DNA of 41,765 nt from Nesterenkonia sp. PF2B19 (lineage in GTDB: Bacteria; Actinomycetota; Actinomycetes; Actinomycetales; Micrococcaceae). The DNA lies in the NCBI RefSeq assembly GCF_001758425.2, contig NZ_MDSS02000030.1:1-41765 (forward strand), given 5' to 3'. Position 1 is the first letter of the stretch, and every line of letters starts with the position of its first letter. A program made the position numbers and the translations under genes. The notes beneath the pieces were generated by a model. The model searched no databases, was not told where the DNA came from, and worked only from the letters and a program-made list of their open reading frames with translations. Of this stretch, positions 1 to 8,442 are shown piece after piece.

Positions 1-1360
1 CCCACAGGGCTCCGGAGGTGCCGCCGGCGGATCGGCCCAGGCGGAGCCGGCCCGCTCCAGCAGCGCGCGCACCCCGGAGCCGCCGTCGAGGGCTTCCTGG
101 GCGGCGGCCACGGCACCCCGGGTGCCCAGGCGCATGCCCTGACCGTGGTCGCCGTCTCCGGCGATCGCGTCGATGCGGCCCAGCTCCTCCTCGTGCGCCG
201 CGCAGGTGGCCTCGAAGCGCTCCACCAGCCGCAGCACCTGGGCGGCGCAGGCCCGGGAGGCCTCGGCGGCCTCCGGAATCGCCTCGGCGCCGGGAGCGTA
301 GATCTCATCGCGGGCAGGGGCCTCAGCACTGGGTCCGACGACGGCGCCGCCGCGCCGGAGCGCGGGTGTGTCCACGGGGGCGAGCCAGTGGCGCTCCAGC
401 TCCTCGTCGAGGACCACGAGGGTCAGCGAGAGACCGGCCATGTCGAGGCTGGTGACGAACTCACCGACCTCGGGACGCACCACGGTGAGCCCGGCGTCGG
501 CAAGACGTTCCGCCACCCGCCGGTGGACCACGAAGAGCTCCTCGTATTTGACCGTGCCCAGCCCGTTGAGCAGCATCGCCACCCGGCCGGAGTGTCCGGC
601 GGGAGCGACCGCGGCCTGCACGGCGGGGAGCTCGGCGAGCAGGCCGTCCACCAGCAGGTCCGCGACCTCGTCGGCGGTGCCGAGGGCACGGTCCTCCACT
701 CCCGGTTCGCCGTGGATGCCCAGGCCGACCCCCATGGTGCCGGGTTCCACGTGGAACAGGGGCTCCTGGGCCCCGGGCAGGGTGCAGCCGTCGAAGGCCA
801 CGCCCAGGGAGATCGTCGCGCTGTCGGCCCGGCGGGCGATCCGCTCGGCCTCGTCCAGGTCGGCGCCCGCCTCGATGGCCGCACCGGTGATCTTGAAGAC
901 CGGCAGGTCCCCGGCGATGCCGCGCCGGGTGCGCCGCTGGTCGGCGGGCCCGGAGCGACGTCGTCGGTGACGGCCACGATACGGGTATCGATGCCCTCGG
1001 CGCGCAGCTTCTCGGCGGCCGCCCCGAAGTGGAGCACATCGCCGGCGTAGTTGCCGAAGCCGAGGATGACCCCTCCCCCGTTGTCGGCGTTGCGGGCCAC
1101 CGCATGCACCTGGGAGGCCGAGGGGGAGGCGAAGATGTTGCCGCAGGGGGCGCCGTGGCCATCCCTGGGCCGACCCAGCCGGCGAAGGCCGGGTAGTGGC
1201 CGGAGCCGCCGCCGATCACCAGGGCGGGCTGGCCGGGCGGGGTCTGCCGCGCCCGGACCACCCCTCCGTGGACGGCGGTCACGTGCTCAGGGTGGGCGGC
1301 GACGAAGCCGGCCACCGCCTCGGCGGCGAAGTCGGAGGAGTCGTTGATCAGGTAGGTCAT
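1..1360 (-). CDS. DhaK-DhaL fused ketose kinase (dihydroxyacetone or L-erythrulose kinase), partial, frameshifted
   Basis: ATP-dependent cytoplasmic kinase of the dihydroxyacetone kinase family. The DhaK domain shows GGGSGHYPAF near its N-terminus and GIHGEPG (about 700-720), the motif with the ketose-binding histidine. The DhaL domain shows the nucleotide/Mg motif GDGDHG (about 142-159). The ATG at 1360 follows GAGGAC. The gene runs off the left edge before the DhaL end. The frame is broken near 1157, 957 and 30; restoring one base at each gives continuous homologous protein, for example GGTSGALWG at the edge. It is the last gene of an operon with a GntP permease 23 nt upstream. Relatives phosphorylate dihydroxyacetone or L-erythrulose, and the sequence alone does not decide which. 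I read the breaks as sequencing errors. Confidence 0.88.
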
Positions 1361-1383
1361 CAGGTGTCCTCGGTTCTGTTCTC

Positions 1384-2787
1384 TCAGACGACCAGCGCGT
1401 AGGCCGCCCAGCTCAGCAGGAAGGCCATGACGCCGATCGCGGTGCCGATGACGCTCCAGGTCTTCAGCGTGGTCATGGTGTCGAAGCCGCAGAAGCGGCC
1501 CACCAGCCAGAAGCCGGAGTCGTTGAAGTGGGAGCAGGTGATGGAGCCCGCCACGATGGCCACCACCACGGTGGCCAGCGCGAAGCCGTCCAGGCCGAGC
1601 CCGGCCACAGCGGGGGCCATGATGGAGCCGGCCGTGGTGGCCGCGACGGTGGCCGAGCCCTGGGCGACGCGGATGACCACCGCCACCAGGAACCCGGCGA
1701 GGATGACCGGCAGCCCCATGGCGTCGAGGCCGTCGGCGATGGACTCCCCGATGCCGGTGGCGGTCAGCACGGCGCCGAAGGCACCGCCGGCTCCGGTGAT
1801 CAGGATGATCGAGCAGACCGGGGCCAGGGCGTTGTCGGTGAGGTCGGACAGCGCCGAGCCCACCGTGGCGCCGCGGGCCCGGCGGGGGCGGATGTACAGC
1901 AGGTACATGGCTACCAGAGAGGAGATCAGCAGCGCCACCGGGGTGGGGCCGATCAGCTGGGACAGCGCGTAGACGGGACTCTCGGTGGGCAGCGTGCCGT
2001 CGGCCTCCAGCGTGGAGGACAGCGTGTTGAAGAAGATCAGCACCAGCGGAAGCACCAGGCAGCCGATCACCGTGCCGAAAGCCGGCAGCTCGTCCTCCTC
2101 CTTGACTTCGGGTTCACCAAACAGCGTCGGCACCGGGTAGCCGGGGTATCGCCTGGCCAGCACGAGGCCGAGTCGGTAGCCGGCCAGGTACCAGGTGGGC
2201 AGACCCACCAGCAGGGCCACCAGCAGCACGGTGCCGACGTCGGCGCCCATCACGGTGGCCGCCGCCGTCGGGCCCGGATGCGGCGGGGTGAGCGCATGCA
2301 TCATCAGGAACGCCCCGATGGAGGGCAGCACGTAGAGCATGAAGCTGCCGCCCAGTCGGCGGGCCACCGTGTAGATGATCGGCAGCATCACGATGAACCC
2401 GGCGTCCAGGAAGATCGGGAAGGCGTAGAACAGGGAGGCCACGGCGAGCGCGAGCGGCGCCTTGCGCTCGCCGAAGGTGCGCAGCATGCGGTCCGCCAGC
2501 ACCTGGGCGCCGCCGGAGGCCTCCACGAGGCGGCCCAGCACCGCGCCGAAGCCGATGAGCAGCGCCACGTTGCCCACGGTGGTGGAGAATCCGCTCACGA
2601 CGACGTCGAGGACGTCGCCGATGCCGATCCCGGCGACCAGTGCGGTGAGCAGGGAGACGATGATCAGGGCGAAGAAGGCGTGGAGCTTGACCTTGACGAT
2701 GAGCACCAGCAGGGCCGCGATGGCGGCGACCGCGATGAGCATGAGCGCCCAGGTGGGGTGCTCCACGGCGAGGGTGATGCCGTCCAT
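1384..2787 (-). CDS. gntP: GntP-family gluconate/aldonate:H+ symporter
   Basis: Inner-membrane permease of the GntP family, 467 residues, the usual length, with about a dozen hydrophobic segments from residue 14 to the C-terminus. Family landmarks include the TPPHPGPTAAA stretch in the middle and GSITCSHFNDSGFW near the C-terminus. Members import gluconate or other sugar acids with protons. It lies 5 nt after the dehydrogenase gene and 23 nt before the DhaK-DhaL kinase, so it is probably co-transcribed. The neighbours suggest that the substrate is a short aldonate (four or five carbons) rather than gluconate, because no gluconate kinase or 6-phosphogluconate enzyme is present. That substrate is inference; the family assignment is firm. 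Confidence 0.92.
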   Translation of the reverse strand: MDGITLAVEHPTWALMLIAVAAIAALLVLIVKVKLHAFFALIIVSLLTALVAGIGIGDVLDVVVSGFSTTVGNVALLIGFGAVLGRLVEASGGAQVLADRMLRTFGERKAPLALAVASLFYAFPIFLDAGFIVMLPIIYTVARRLGGSFMLYVLPSIGAFLMMHALTPPHPGPTAAATVMGADVGTVLLVALLVGLPTWYLAGYRLGLVLARRYPGYPVPTLFGEPEVKEEDELPAFGTVIGCLVLPLVLIFFNTLSSTLEADGTLPTESPVYALSQLIGPTPVALLISSLVAMYLLYIRPRRARGATVGSALSDLTDNALAPVCSIILITGAGGAFGAVLTATGIGESIADGLDAMGLPVILAGFLVAVVIRVAQGSATVAATTAGSIMAPAVAGLGLDGFALATVVVAIVAGSITCSHFNDSGFWLVGRFCGFDTMTTLKTWSVIGTAIGVMAFLLSWAAYALVV

Positions 2788-2792
2788 GGGAC

Positions 2793-3773
2793 TCAGTCCG
2801 TCCCCTCGGGGCGGGTGCCCGTCGGCGCCGGGCCGAGCTCGCGCAGCAGGTCACCCATCCGCGCGTAGGCCTTGTTGCGGTAGGCGATGAGCTCGGCGGC
2901 GGTCTGCTCGTCGAAGTCGCCGGTCCAGCCCTTGCCGTTCTTCACCCCGTGACGGCCGGACTCCACCTGGTCGAGCAGCATCTGCGGGGTGGCCATGCGC
3001 TCTCCGAAGGCCTCTTCGACGATGCGGAAGCACTTGGCGTAGACGTCCAGGCCGGCCTGGTCGGCGATGGCGAAGGGCCCGAAGAAGCCCAGCCGGAAGC
3101 CGAAGGTGGTGCGGACGATGATGTCCACCGCCTCCGGGGTGGCCACGCCCTCCTCCACGACGGTGACGGCCTCTTTGAGCAGAGCGTACTGGAGGCGGTT
3201 GAGCACCATGCCGGGCACGTCGGCGACCTCAGCGCCCTCCTTGCCGATCCGCGGCAGCAGCTCTTTGACCGCCTCGACGGCCCAGGCCTCGGTGGCCTCT
3301 CCGGAGACGAGTTCGACGCCCGGGATGAAGGGGGCGGGGTTGGAGAAGTGGACCGTGAGGAACCGCCCGGGGTTGGTCACATGCGGGGCGAGCACGTGGA
3401 CGGGAATGGTGGAGGTGTTGGTCCCGATGATGGCGTCCTCACGGGCGTGCTCGGAGATGCGCCCGAGGACCTCCTGCTTGACCTCGGGGGACTCGAAGAC
3501 GGCCTCCTCGATGAGGTCGGCCCGGGCGACGGCGGCCTCGAAGCTGGTGCCGGCGCTCAGGTGGGTGCGGATGGTCTCCGTGGAGCCGGCCGGGTAGAGG
3601 CCCTGGTCTTCGAACTGCTGGGCCTCGGCGAGCAGGCGCTCCAGGCCGCGGGCGGTGGTCTCGGAGTCGACGTCGACGATCTGGACGTCCAGGCCAGCCA
3701 GGGCCATGGACTGGGCGATGCCGCCGCCCATGTAGCCGGCGCCGACGACGGTGACGGTGCTGATGGTGGTCAT
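2793..3773 (-). CDS. 3-hydroxyacyl-CoA dehydrogenase-like NAD dehydrogenase (probable sugar-acid 3-dehydrogenase)
   Basis: NAD-dependent oxidoreductase of 326 residues. The N-terminal Rossmann motif is GAGYMGGGIAQSM (residues 11-23), with an acidic VDVDSE at the end of beta-2 that fits NAD. TNTSTIPV and HFSNPAPFIPGVELV carry the family's catalytic Ser/His region, and the C-terminal helical domain has GPFAIADQAGLDVY. The family contains 3-hydroxybutyryl-CoA dehydrogenase, L-gulonate 3-dehydrogenase (lambda-crystallin) and L-carnitine dehydrogenase. No beta-oxidation gene is nearby; the neighbours are an aldonate permease, a TIM-barrel sugar enzyme and a ketose kinase. I therefore infer oxidation of the C3 hydroxyl of an aldonate to a 3-keto acid. 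Acyl-CoA activity cannot be excluded from sequence alone. Confidence 0.82.
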   Translation of the reverse strand: MTTISTVTVVGAGYMGGGIAQSMALAGLDVQIVDVDSETTARGLERLLAEAQQFEDQGLYPAGSTETIRTHLSAGTSFEAAVARADLIEEAVFESPEVKQEVLGRISEHAREDAIIGTNTSTIPVHVLAPHVTNPGRFLTVHFSNPAPFIPGVELVSGEATEAWAVEAVKELLPRIGKEGAEVADVPGMVLNRLQYALLKEAVTVVEEGVATPEAVDIIVRTTFGFRLGFFGPFAIADQAGLDVYAKCFRIVEEAFGERMATPQMLLDQVESGRHGVKNGKGWTGDFDEQTAAELIAYRNKAYARMGDLLRELGPAPTGTRPEGTD

Positions 3774-3803
3774 GCGGGTGTTCTCCTTGGGTCAGGGACG
3801 GGA

Positions 3804-4757
3804 TCAGCCGGTGGGCAGCGCGGAGCGGAGCACCTGGCGAATGTAGTCACGGTTCTCGGCGCAGACGCCGATGGAGTCGGAGCCGTAGTGCTCGCAGCAG
3901 AACGGCCCGGTGAAGCCGAGCTCCAGGGCCCGGCGGATGATGCGCCGGTAGTTGATGTAGCCGTGCTTCAGCGGCAGCGGCGCGGTGGCATAGGCCCCGG
4001 TGGCGGGGTCGAAGTCCCTCGAGTAGTTCTTGATGTGCCAGAAGTTGGTGTGCGGCAGGACCTTCTCGAACATCGCGTCGGGGTCCTCCACGGGGCGGTG
4101 GAGCCGCACCAGGTTGCCGAGGTCGGGGTTGAGCCCGACGGCCGGGTGGTCGACGTCGCGGAGGAAGGCCACGGCCTCATCCGGAGTGCCGACGAACGTG
4201 TCCTCGTACATCTCCAGACTCAGTTCGACGCCGTTGGCCTGCGCGTGGTCGCCGAGCTCGCGGATGCGCTCGATCGCCAGGGGCCGCAGGGCAGGGTCGT
4301 CCACGTGGCCGTCGGCCAGCCAGAACCACAGGGCGTCGGCCTGAGCGGGGGTGAAGGCCTGCATGAATCCGGTGTTGACGATGGTGGCGCCGAACTCCGG
4401 AGCCAGGTCGAGGAGCCGGTGGGCGTCGGCGAGGTTCCGTTCCCCGTGCTGGACGTCCACCACGGAGTTCCGCGTCATGGAGATCGAGGGGATCTGCAGG
4501 CCGTGGTCGGCCAGGACCGCTTTGAACTCGGCGATCCGGGCGTCGCTGAGCCGGTGCAGCGGCAGCCAGGCGTCGGTGGGGTCGATGTGGGTGAAGCCGA
4601 GGTCGCGCATCTGGGCCAGGCAGTCGGCCCAGGCGGAGGCGGGCTCGTCCCACCAGGGGCGCCCGCTGGGGCCGGTGGGGCCGAAGGCGAGCATGTTGCC
4701 GGCGATGGGCCAGGTCTCCGCCGCGTGCGGGACAGGTCTCGGGGTCTGGACGGGCAT
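3804..4757 (-). CDS. Xylose-isomerase-like TIM-barrel enzyme (isomerase or 3-keto-acid decarboxylase)
   Basis: AP-endonuclease-2 / xylose-isomerase-like TIM barrel, 317 residues from the ATG at 4757, chosen over one 25 codons upstream because GAGAGGAC lies just before it. Metal-site-type acidic residues and histidines appear in VELSLEMYEDTF, VGLNPDLGNLVRLHRPV, FWHIKNYSRD and FCCEHYGSDSIG. No signal peptide, so cytoplasmic. It is the first gene of the minus-strand operon and is divergent from gntR. Related barrels isomerise sugars; one reported class decarboxylates 3-oxo-isoapionate to L-erythrulose. With a C3 dehydrogenase and a ketose kinase beside it, the barrel would supply the ketose. The precise reaction is unassigned. 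Confidence 0.75.
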   Translation of the reverse strand: MPVQTPRPVPHAAETWPIAGNMLAFGPTGPSGRPWWDEPASAWADCLAQMRDLGFTHIDPTDAWLPLHRLSDARIAEFKAVLADHGLQIPSISMTRNSVVDVQHGERNLADAHRLLDLAPEFGATIVNTGFMQAFTPAQADALWFWLADGHVDDPALRPLAIERIRELGDHAQANGVELSLEMYEDTFVGTPDEAVAFLRDVDHPAVGLNPDLGNLVRLHRPVEDPDAMFEKVLPHTNFWHIKNYSRDFDPATGAYATAPLPLKHGYINYRRIIRRALELGFTGPFCCEHYGSDSIGVCAENRDYIRQVLRSALPTG

Positions 4758-4840
4758 GGGCGGGTCCTCTCTGCCGGGGCATCGGACGACCATCCCCGGA
4801 ATGTGACGCAGGTCCTGTGGCTCGGACCACATGCTCGCAT

Positions 4841-4858
4841 ATCCTATAGGAAATAGGA
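4841..4858. promoter_or_regulatory. Candidate GntR operator over the acid-sugar operon promoter
   Basis: Perfect 10-bp palindrome TCCTATAGGA at 4842-4851, followed by a second half-like AATAGGA. Read on the minus strand this gives a tandem TTCCTAT. It lies in the intergenic space between gntR and the first catabolic gene and overlaps the AT-rich stretch where the minus-strand promoter should be. Short AT-centred palindromes of this kind are typical FadR-type GntR sites. Binding is inferred. Confidence 0.45.
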
Positions 4859-4888
4859 AGATGCAGGACCGTGTCGCCGTCGACCCGC

Positions 4889-4894
4889 TAGGAT
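4889..4894 (+). promoter_or_regulatory. -10 box of gntR (TAGGAT)
   Basis: TAGGAT ends 9 nt before the gntR ATG, and no Shine-Dalgarno lies between them. Transcription would start at or within three bases of the start codon, giving a leaderless or nearly leaderless message. Confidence 0.4.
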
Positions 4895-4903
4895 CACCAG
4901 ACG

Positions 4904-5696
4904 ATGAACCGCTCGCTCAGCCCTCGCTCCGGCCGCCGCTCCGACCTCCGCGCCGGCGACTCCGATGCCACCGACCCCGGCGCCCGGGTGGCCCGGCGCG
5001 CGTTGCGCGATGAGGTCTACTCCGCCCTGTTCGACCGCATCCTGGACGGCTCGGCGCCTGCGGGCAGCTCGATGAGCATCGACGCCCTGGCCCGGGAGCT
5101 GGACGTCTCCCCCACCCCGGTGCGGGAGGCTCTGGTGCAGCTGGAGCACACCGGGCTGGTGACCCGGGTGGCGCTGAAGGGATACCGGGTGGCGCCCCAA
5201 CTGAGCGGCCAGCAGCTGCGCGAACTGTTCGAGATGCGCATGATCGTGGAGATGGCCGCCGTGGAGCGCGCCGCCGAGCGGGCCGCCGCCCTGACCCCCG
5301 TGCTGCGTGCCGCCCACGATCGGCACGGTCCGCGCCGCCCAACGGGTGCGCGCCCTGCGGACCCAGGAGGACCACGCCGAGAGCCACACGGCAGGCGACG
5401 CCGCCCCGCAGGACTTCGAGGACCTGCGGGAGTACTTCGAGGCTGACCGTGACTTCCACCGGGTCATCCTCGAGGCGGCCGGGAACCGCTATCTGCTGCA
5501 GACCAGTGAGTCACTCAGCGCCCATGTGCAGCGCCTCCGCCAGACGGTGGACCACGGGGAGCTGGATCTGGACGAAGCCCTGGCCGAGCATGAAGCGGTG
5601 CTGGAGGCCTTCGAGTCCGGAGACCCGGAGCTGATGCGTCGTACGCTGCGCACGCACCTGCAGGCCGTGGCCTCCCGCGTGCGCAGCGACGACTGA
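4904..5696 (+). CDS. GntR-family (FadR/FCD) transcriptional regulator, one frameshift
   Basis: The N-terminal winged helix (about residues 27-95) contains the typical IDALARELDVSPTPVREAL recognition helix and LVTRVALKGYRVAP wing. The C-terminal part is an FCD helical effector domain (FEMRMIVEMAAVERAA, then FHRVILEAAGNRYLLQ and AEHEAVLEAFESGD). The reading frame changes near 5310-5330; the two halves together give one regulator of about 260 residues, so I treat the break as a probable sequencing error. It is divergent from the acid-sugar operon and probably represses it, with an aldonate or ketose intermediate as effector. A TCCTATAGGA palindrome lies between the two genes. Confidence 0.85.
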
Positions 5697-5712
5697 TCAC
5701 TGACTCCGGCCC

Positions 5713-6997
5713 TCACTCCGGCTGAGTGGCATTCATGTTCTCGGCGAACTCCTCCGGGGTGATCTGCCCCAGGAAGACGCTCTCCAGGTTCTCCAGCAGC
5801 GGCTGCTCCTGGCTCGGGTCCACCGCCTGGTCCCAGGACAGCTGGAAGCTCGGGGCGTCCCGCACCATGTCATAGGCGAAGCCAGGAACTCCTCGTCCTC
5901 CGTGTCGGCGATCTTCTCCTCGAGCCCTTCCAGCGGCGGGATGTTGCCCGTCTCCAGCATGGCGTCCACGGACTCGTCGTTGAACAGGTGCTCGCTGAGG
6001 TAGTCGATCCCCGCCTGCTGGTCCTCCTCGGAGCGTCCCCGGACACGGACCAGAAGTTCGCCGGGTTGCCCACGATGTTGGCCGGGTCCCCCGCCCCGCC
6101 CGGGATCTCCGGGAAAGTGGTGAACGCCAGGTCCCCGGAGGCGGCGAAGTCGGGGACGTCCTCGAGCATGCGCGAGTACACCCAGGATCCCTGCAGCACC
6201 ATGGCGGCCCGCCCGTCGGCGAGCATCTGAGCATCCTCGTTCTGGTCGGCCACCACGGAGGAGAAGTTCGGGTCGAAGGCCTCGGCGTCGAGCAGCTCCT
6301 GGACCCGCTCGAGCGCCTCGAGGATCGCCGGATGGGACCAGGCGTCGGGCTCGCCGGCGACGACGGCGTCGAAGGCCTCCGGACCGCCGATCCTGTCGGT
6401 CAGGTACGAGGCCCACATCAGCATCGGCCATCGGGAGCCGCCCGCGAGTGCGAAGGGGACGATGTCGGCGTCGTTGAAGGCCTCCACGGCCTCGAGCATC
6501 TCGTCCCAGTCGGCGGGGACGTCGACGCCGACCTCGTCGAAGACGGCCTGGTTGACGTACATGACCACCGGCTGGACGTTGTTCATCGGCACCGCGTAGG
6601 TGCTGCCGTCCACCTCCCCGTTGGCGACCACGGAGTCGATGAGCCGCTCGCGCAGGTCTTCGGTGGACTCGGTGAGGTCGACGACGTAATCGTGCTCCAC
6701 ATACTCCAGCAGTGTGCCGCCGGTCCAGCCGACGATCAGCGTGGGCGCCTCGCCCGAGCCGACGGCGGTGCGGATGCGCTCCTTGTAGACGTCATTGGCG
6801 AAGGAGTCCACGGTGATCGCCTGATCCGGATTCTCCTCGTTCCAGGCCTCGAAGTCCTCCTCGACGACGGGCCAGACCCCTCCGTTGAGCACCCAGGCAT
6901 TGGCCTCCCCTCCCCCGCCGCCCCCGCCGCAGGCCGTGAGGCCGAGCAGCAGAGTCGTCGTCGTGGCGCCGATGGTGGTGATCCGTGATGCCTGCAT
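5713..6997 (-). CDS. ABC sugar-binding lipoprotein (family 1), orphan, two frameshifts
   Basis: Extracellular solute-binding protein tethered to the membrane. It starts MQASRITTIG at 6997 after a GGGAAGG ribosome site and has a lipoprotein signal with lipobox LTAC followed by a glycine-rich linker. The body has the family-1 features PTLIVGWTGG, YAVPMNNVQPVVMYVN and MVLQGSWVYSRML. The frame breaks near 6037 and 5881; adding one C at each point restores a protein of about 428 residues ending ENMNATQPE. No permease genes follow. It sits downstream of the ROK repressor, separated by a terminator, and may deliver a second sugar to the permeases at 9736-11561. That partnership is a guess. Confidence 0.85.
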
Positions 6998-7050
6998 GGC
7001 GATGCCTTCCCTGGGTGATGTGACTCACAGGGATTATGGCCTCTTCGAGA

Positions 7051-7082
7051 GACAAAAGAAAGGGCCCCGTCTGGACGGCCCT
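7051..7082 (-). terminator. Rho-independent terminator after the ROK repressor
   Basis: AGGG(CC)CCGTC pairs with GACGGCCCT around a 2-nt loop. Read on the minus strand the stem is followed by TTTCTTTTGT, a classical U-tract. It lies 16 nt after the ROK stop and separates that gene from the orphan binding protein, which must then have its own promoter. Confidence 0.75.
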
Positions 7083-7097
7083 GCGACGCGCCGATGG

Positions 7098-8308
7098 TCA
7101 GTCCAGCAGCGCCCGCTCCCTGACGACGTCGACCGCCCGCGAAACGGCACCGCGCAGGATCACGTCACCGCCGGCAGTGGAGGCCACGAGCTCCGGGCAG
7201 CGGAAGACGACCGAGGCCTCCAGGATCTCCCGGGTGCGACTGAGCAGCGGTTCGGCCGAAGCGGCGAAGGGGCCGGCCAGCACAACGCGATCCAGGTCCA
7301 ACAGGCCGGTGAGCAGCGTGACCACGGGCGCCAGGCGTCGCGCCAGACGGTCCACGATCTCCAGGGCGACGGGATCGCCCCGCGTCGCCGCCTCGAGCAA
7401 CGCCTCCGCGCCCCAGTCCTCCGGCGGAAGGTCCGCCAGCTCGCCGGCCAGCAGGCCGGCGTCGGCCATCCGCTGGATCTCCCATCGCGTGCGGCGCCCC
7501 AGGCCGTGCGGCGCATCGACGCCGGAGACATCTCCGCACGCGCAGCTCGCCCACGCGGCCGCGCGTGCCGCGCAGCAGCGCGCCGTCGACCACGATGCCG
7601 GCGCCGAACCGCTCGGCCGCCAGCAGCACGGCGAAGGAGCGCGCCCCCACCCCGCCCCGTCGGCGGCCTCGTAGAGCGCTCCGAGGTTGGCGTCGTTGTC
7701 CAGTCGGACGATCCAGCCCCGGTCCTGGAACATGTCGCGTAGCCGGGGTTGGCGATGCTCCAGTAGTGGGCGTCGTCGTCGGGCGGGGGCGAGGCGCCCT
7801 GCAGGTCCACCGGTGCGGGCACACCGATGACGACGGCGGCCACGCGCTCCCCGGCCACACCCGCCGCCGCGAGCGCGGCATCGACGAGCGCCTCGAGCTC
7901 CTCCCTCCGCAGACCAGGATCCCGGAGGGCGCGCACCTCCCGGCGGACGCGCGCCAATTCCTCTCCGTGCAGATCCGCGACGACGGCGGTGAAGACGTCC
8001 TCATCGGCGTCGCAGCCGACCACATAGGCGGCCTCCGGGCAGAAGGCATGCCGCAGCGCCGGCCGCCCCTTCACATACCGGCCCGCAGCACGGGCGTCGG
8101 CCACCTTCCGCAACCATCCGGCCTCGACCAGGTCACGGCACAACGAAAGCACGGTGGCGCGCGTCAGTCCCGTGCCCTCCATGAGCTCGGTGGCCGTCAT
8201 CGGCTCGCCCGACCAGGCGTACTCGAGCAGACGTCGGCCGTTGAGCACGCGCTGGGACACACCGTTCACGGCCAGTCCGCCCGTCTGCCTCGATTCCTGA
8301 TCATCCAC
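7098..8308 (-). CDS. ROK-family transcriptional repressor, three frameshifts
   Basis: The N-terminal winged helix (GEPMTATELMEGTGLTRATVLSL) is followed by the sugar-kinase-like ROK domain (AYVVGCDADEDVFTAVVADL, VVIGVPAPVDLQG, VRLDNDANLGALYEAAD, RVVLAGPFAAS). The chosen start is GTG at 8308, VDDQES, because TATGAT lies 6 nt before it on the minus strand; an upstream in-frame ATG at 8392 would run through the operator. The frame breaks near 7738, 7651 and 7535. Joined, the pieces give a full-length repressor of about 404 residues. The facing operon imports and cleaves alpha-glucosides, so the inducer is probably such a sugar. It faces that operon across an inverted repeat and probably represses both promoters. 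Confidence 0.85.
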
Positions 8309-8314
8309 GCCGCC

Positions 8315-8320
8315 ATCATA
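8315..8320 (-). promoter_or_regulatory. -10 box of the ROK repressor gene (TATGAT)
   Basis: On the minus strand TATGAT is followed by six bases and then the GTG at 8308, with no ribosome site between, so a leaderless message is expected. The operator-like repeat 8330-8348 covers the matching -35 region. Confidence 0.45.
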
Positions 8321-8329
8321 GACAGCCTT

Positions 8330-8348
8330 AAATATAGATGCTAAATTT
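8330..8348. promoter_or_regulatory. Candidate ROK operator (AAATATAG-ATG-CTAAATTT)
   Basis: Inverted repeat with 8-bp arms matching at seven of eight positions and a 3-nt ATG centre, lying between the divergent ROK gene and the transporter operon. It is strikingly AT-rich in a GC-rich genome. ROK repressors bind AT-rich inverted repeats next to their own genes. The geometry matches the repeat at 29718-29738 beside the second ROK repressor. Confidence 0.55.
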
Positions 8349-8442
8349 ACGCACCACAGGATGTGGCGGAGATCACCAGGCTTCTCCCGCATGGATTCCC
8401 TGCTCGCACCACAGGTTCGATTCGCACCTCAGGAGGACAAGC

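Noticed and set aside
2949-4856. Very long open frame on the plus strand (635 codons), opposite the dehydrogenase and TIM-barrel genes
   Set aside because: Gly/Asp/Val-rich composition typical of the antisense of GC-rich coding DNA, no ribosome site, and the opposite strand carries recognisable conserved enzymes.
5713-8308. True pseudogenes for the binding protein and ROK repressor
   Set aside because: Each break is repaired by one or two bases, no internal stops or motif losses occur, and the same kind of break is seen in essential-looking genes across the window.
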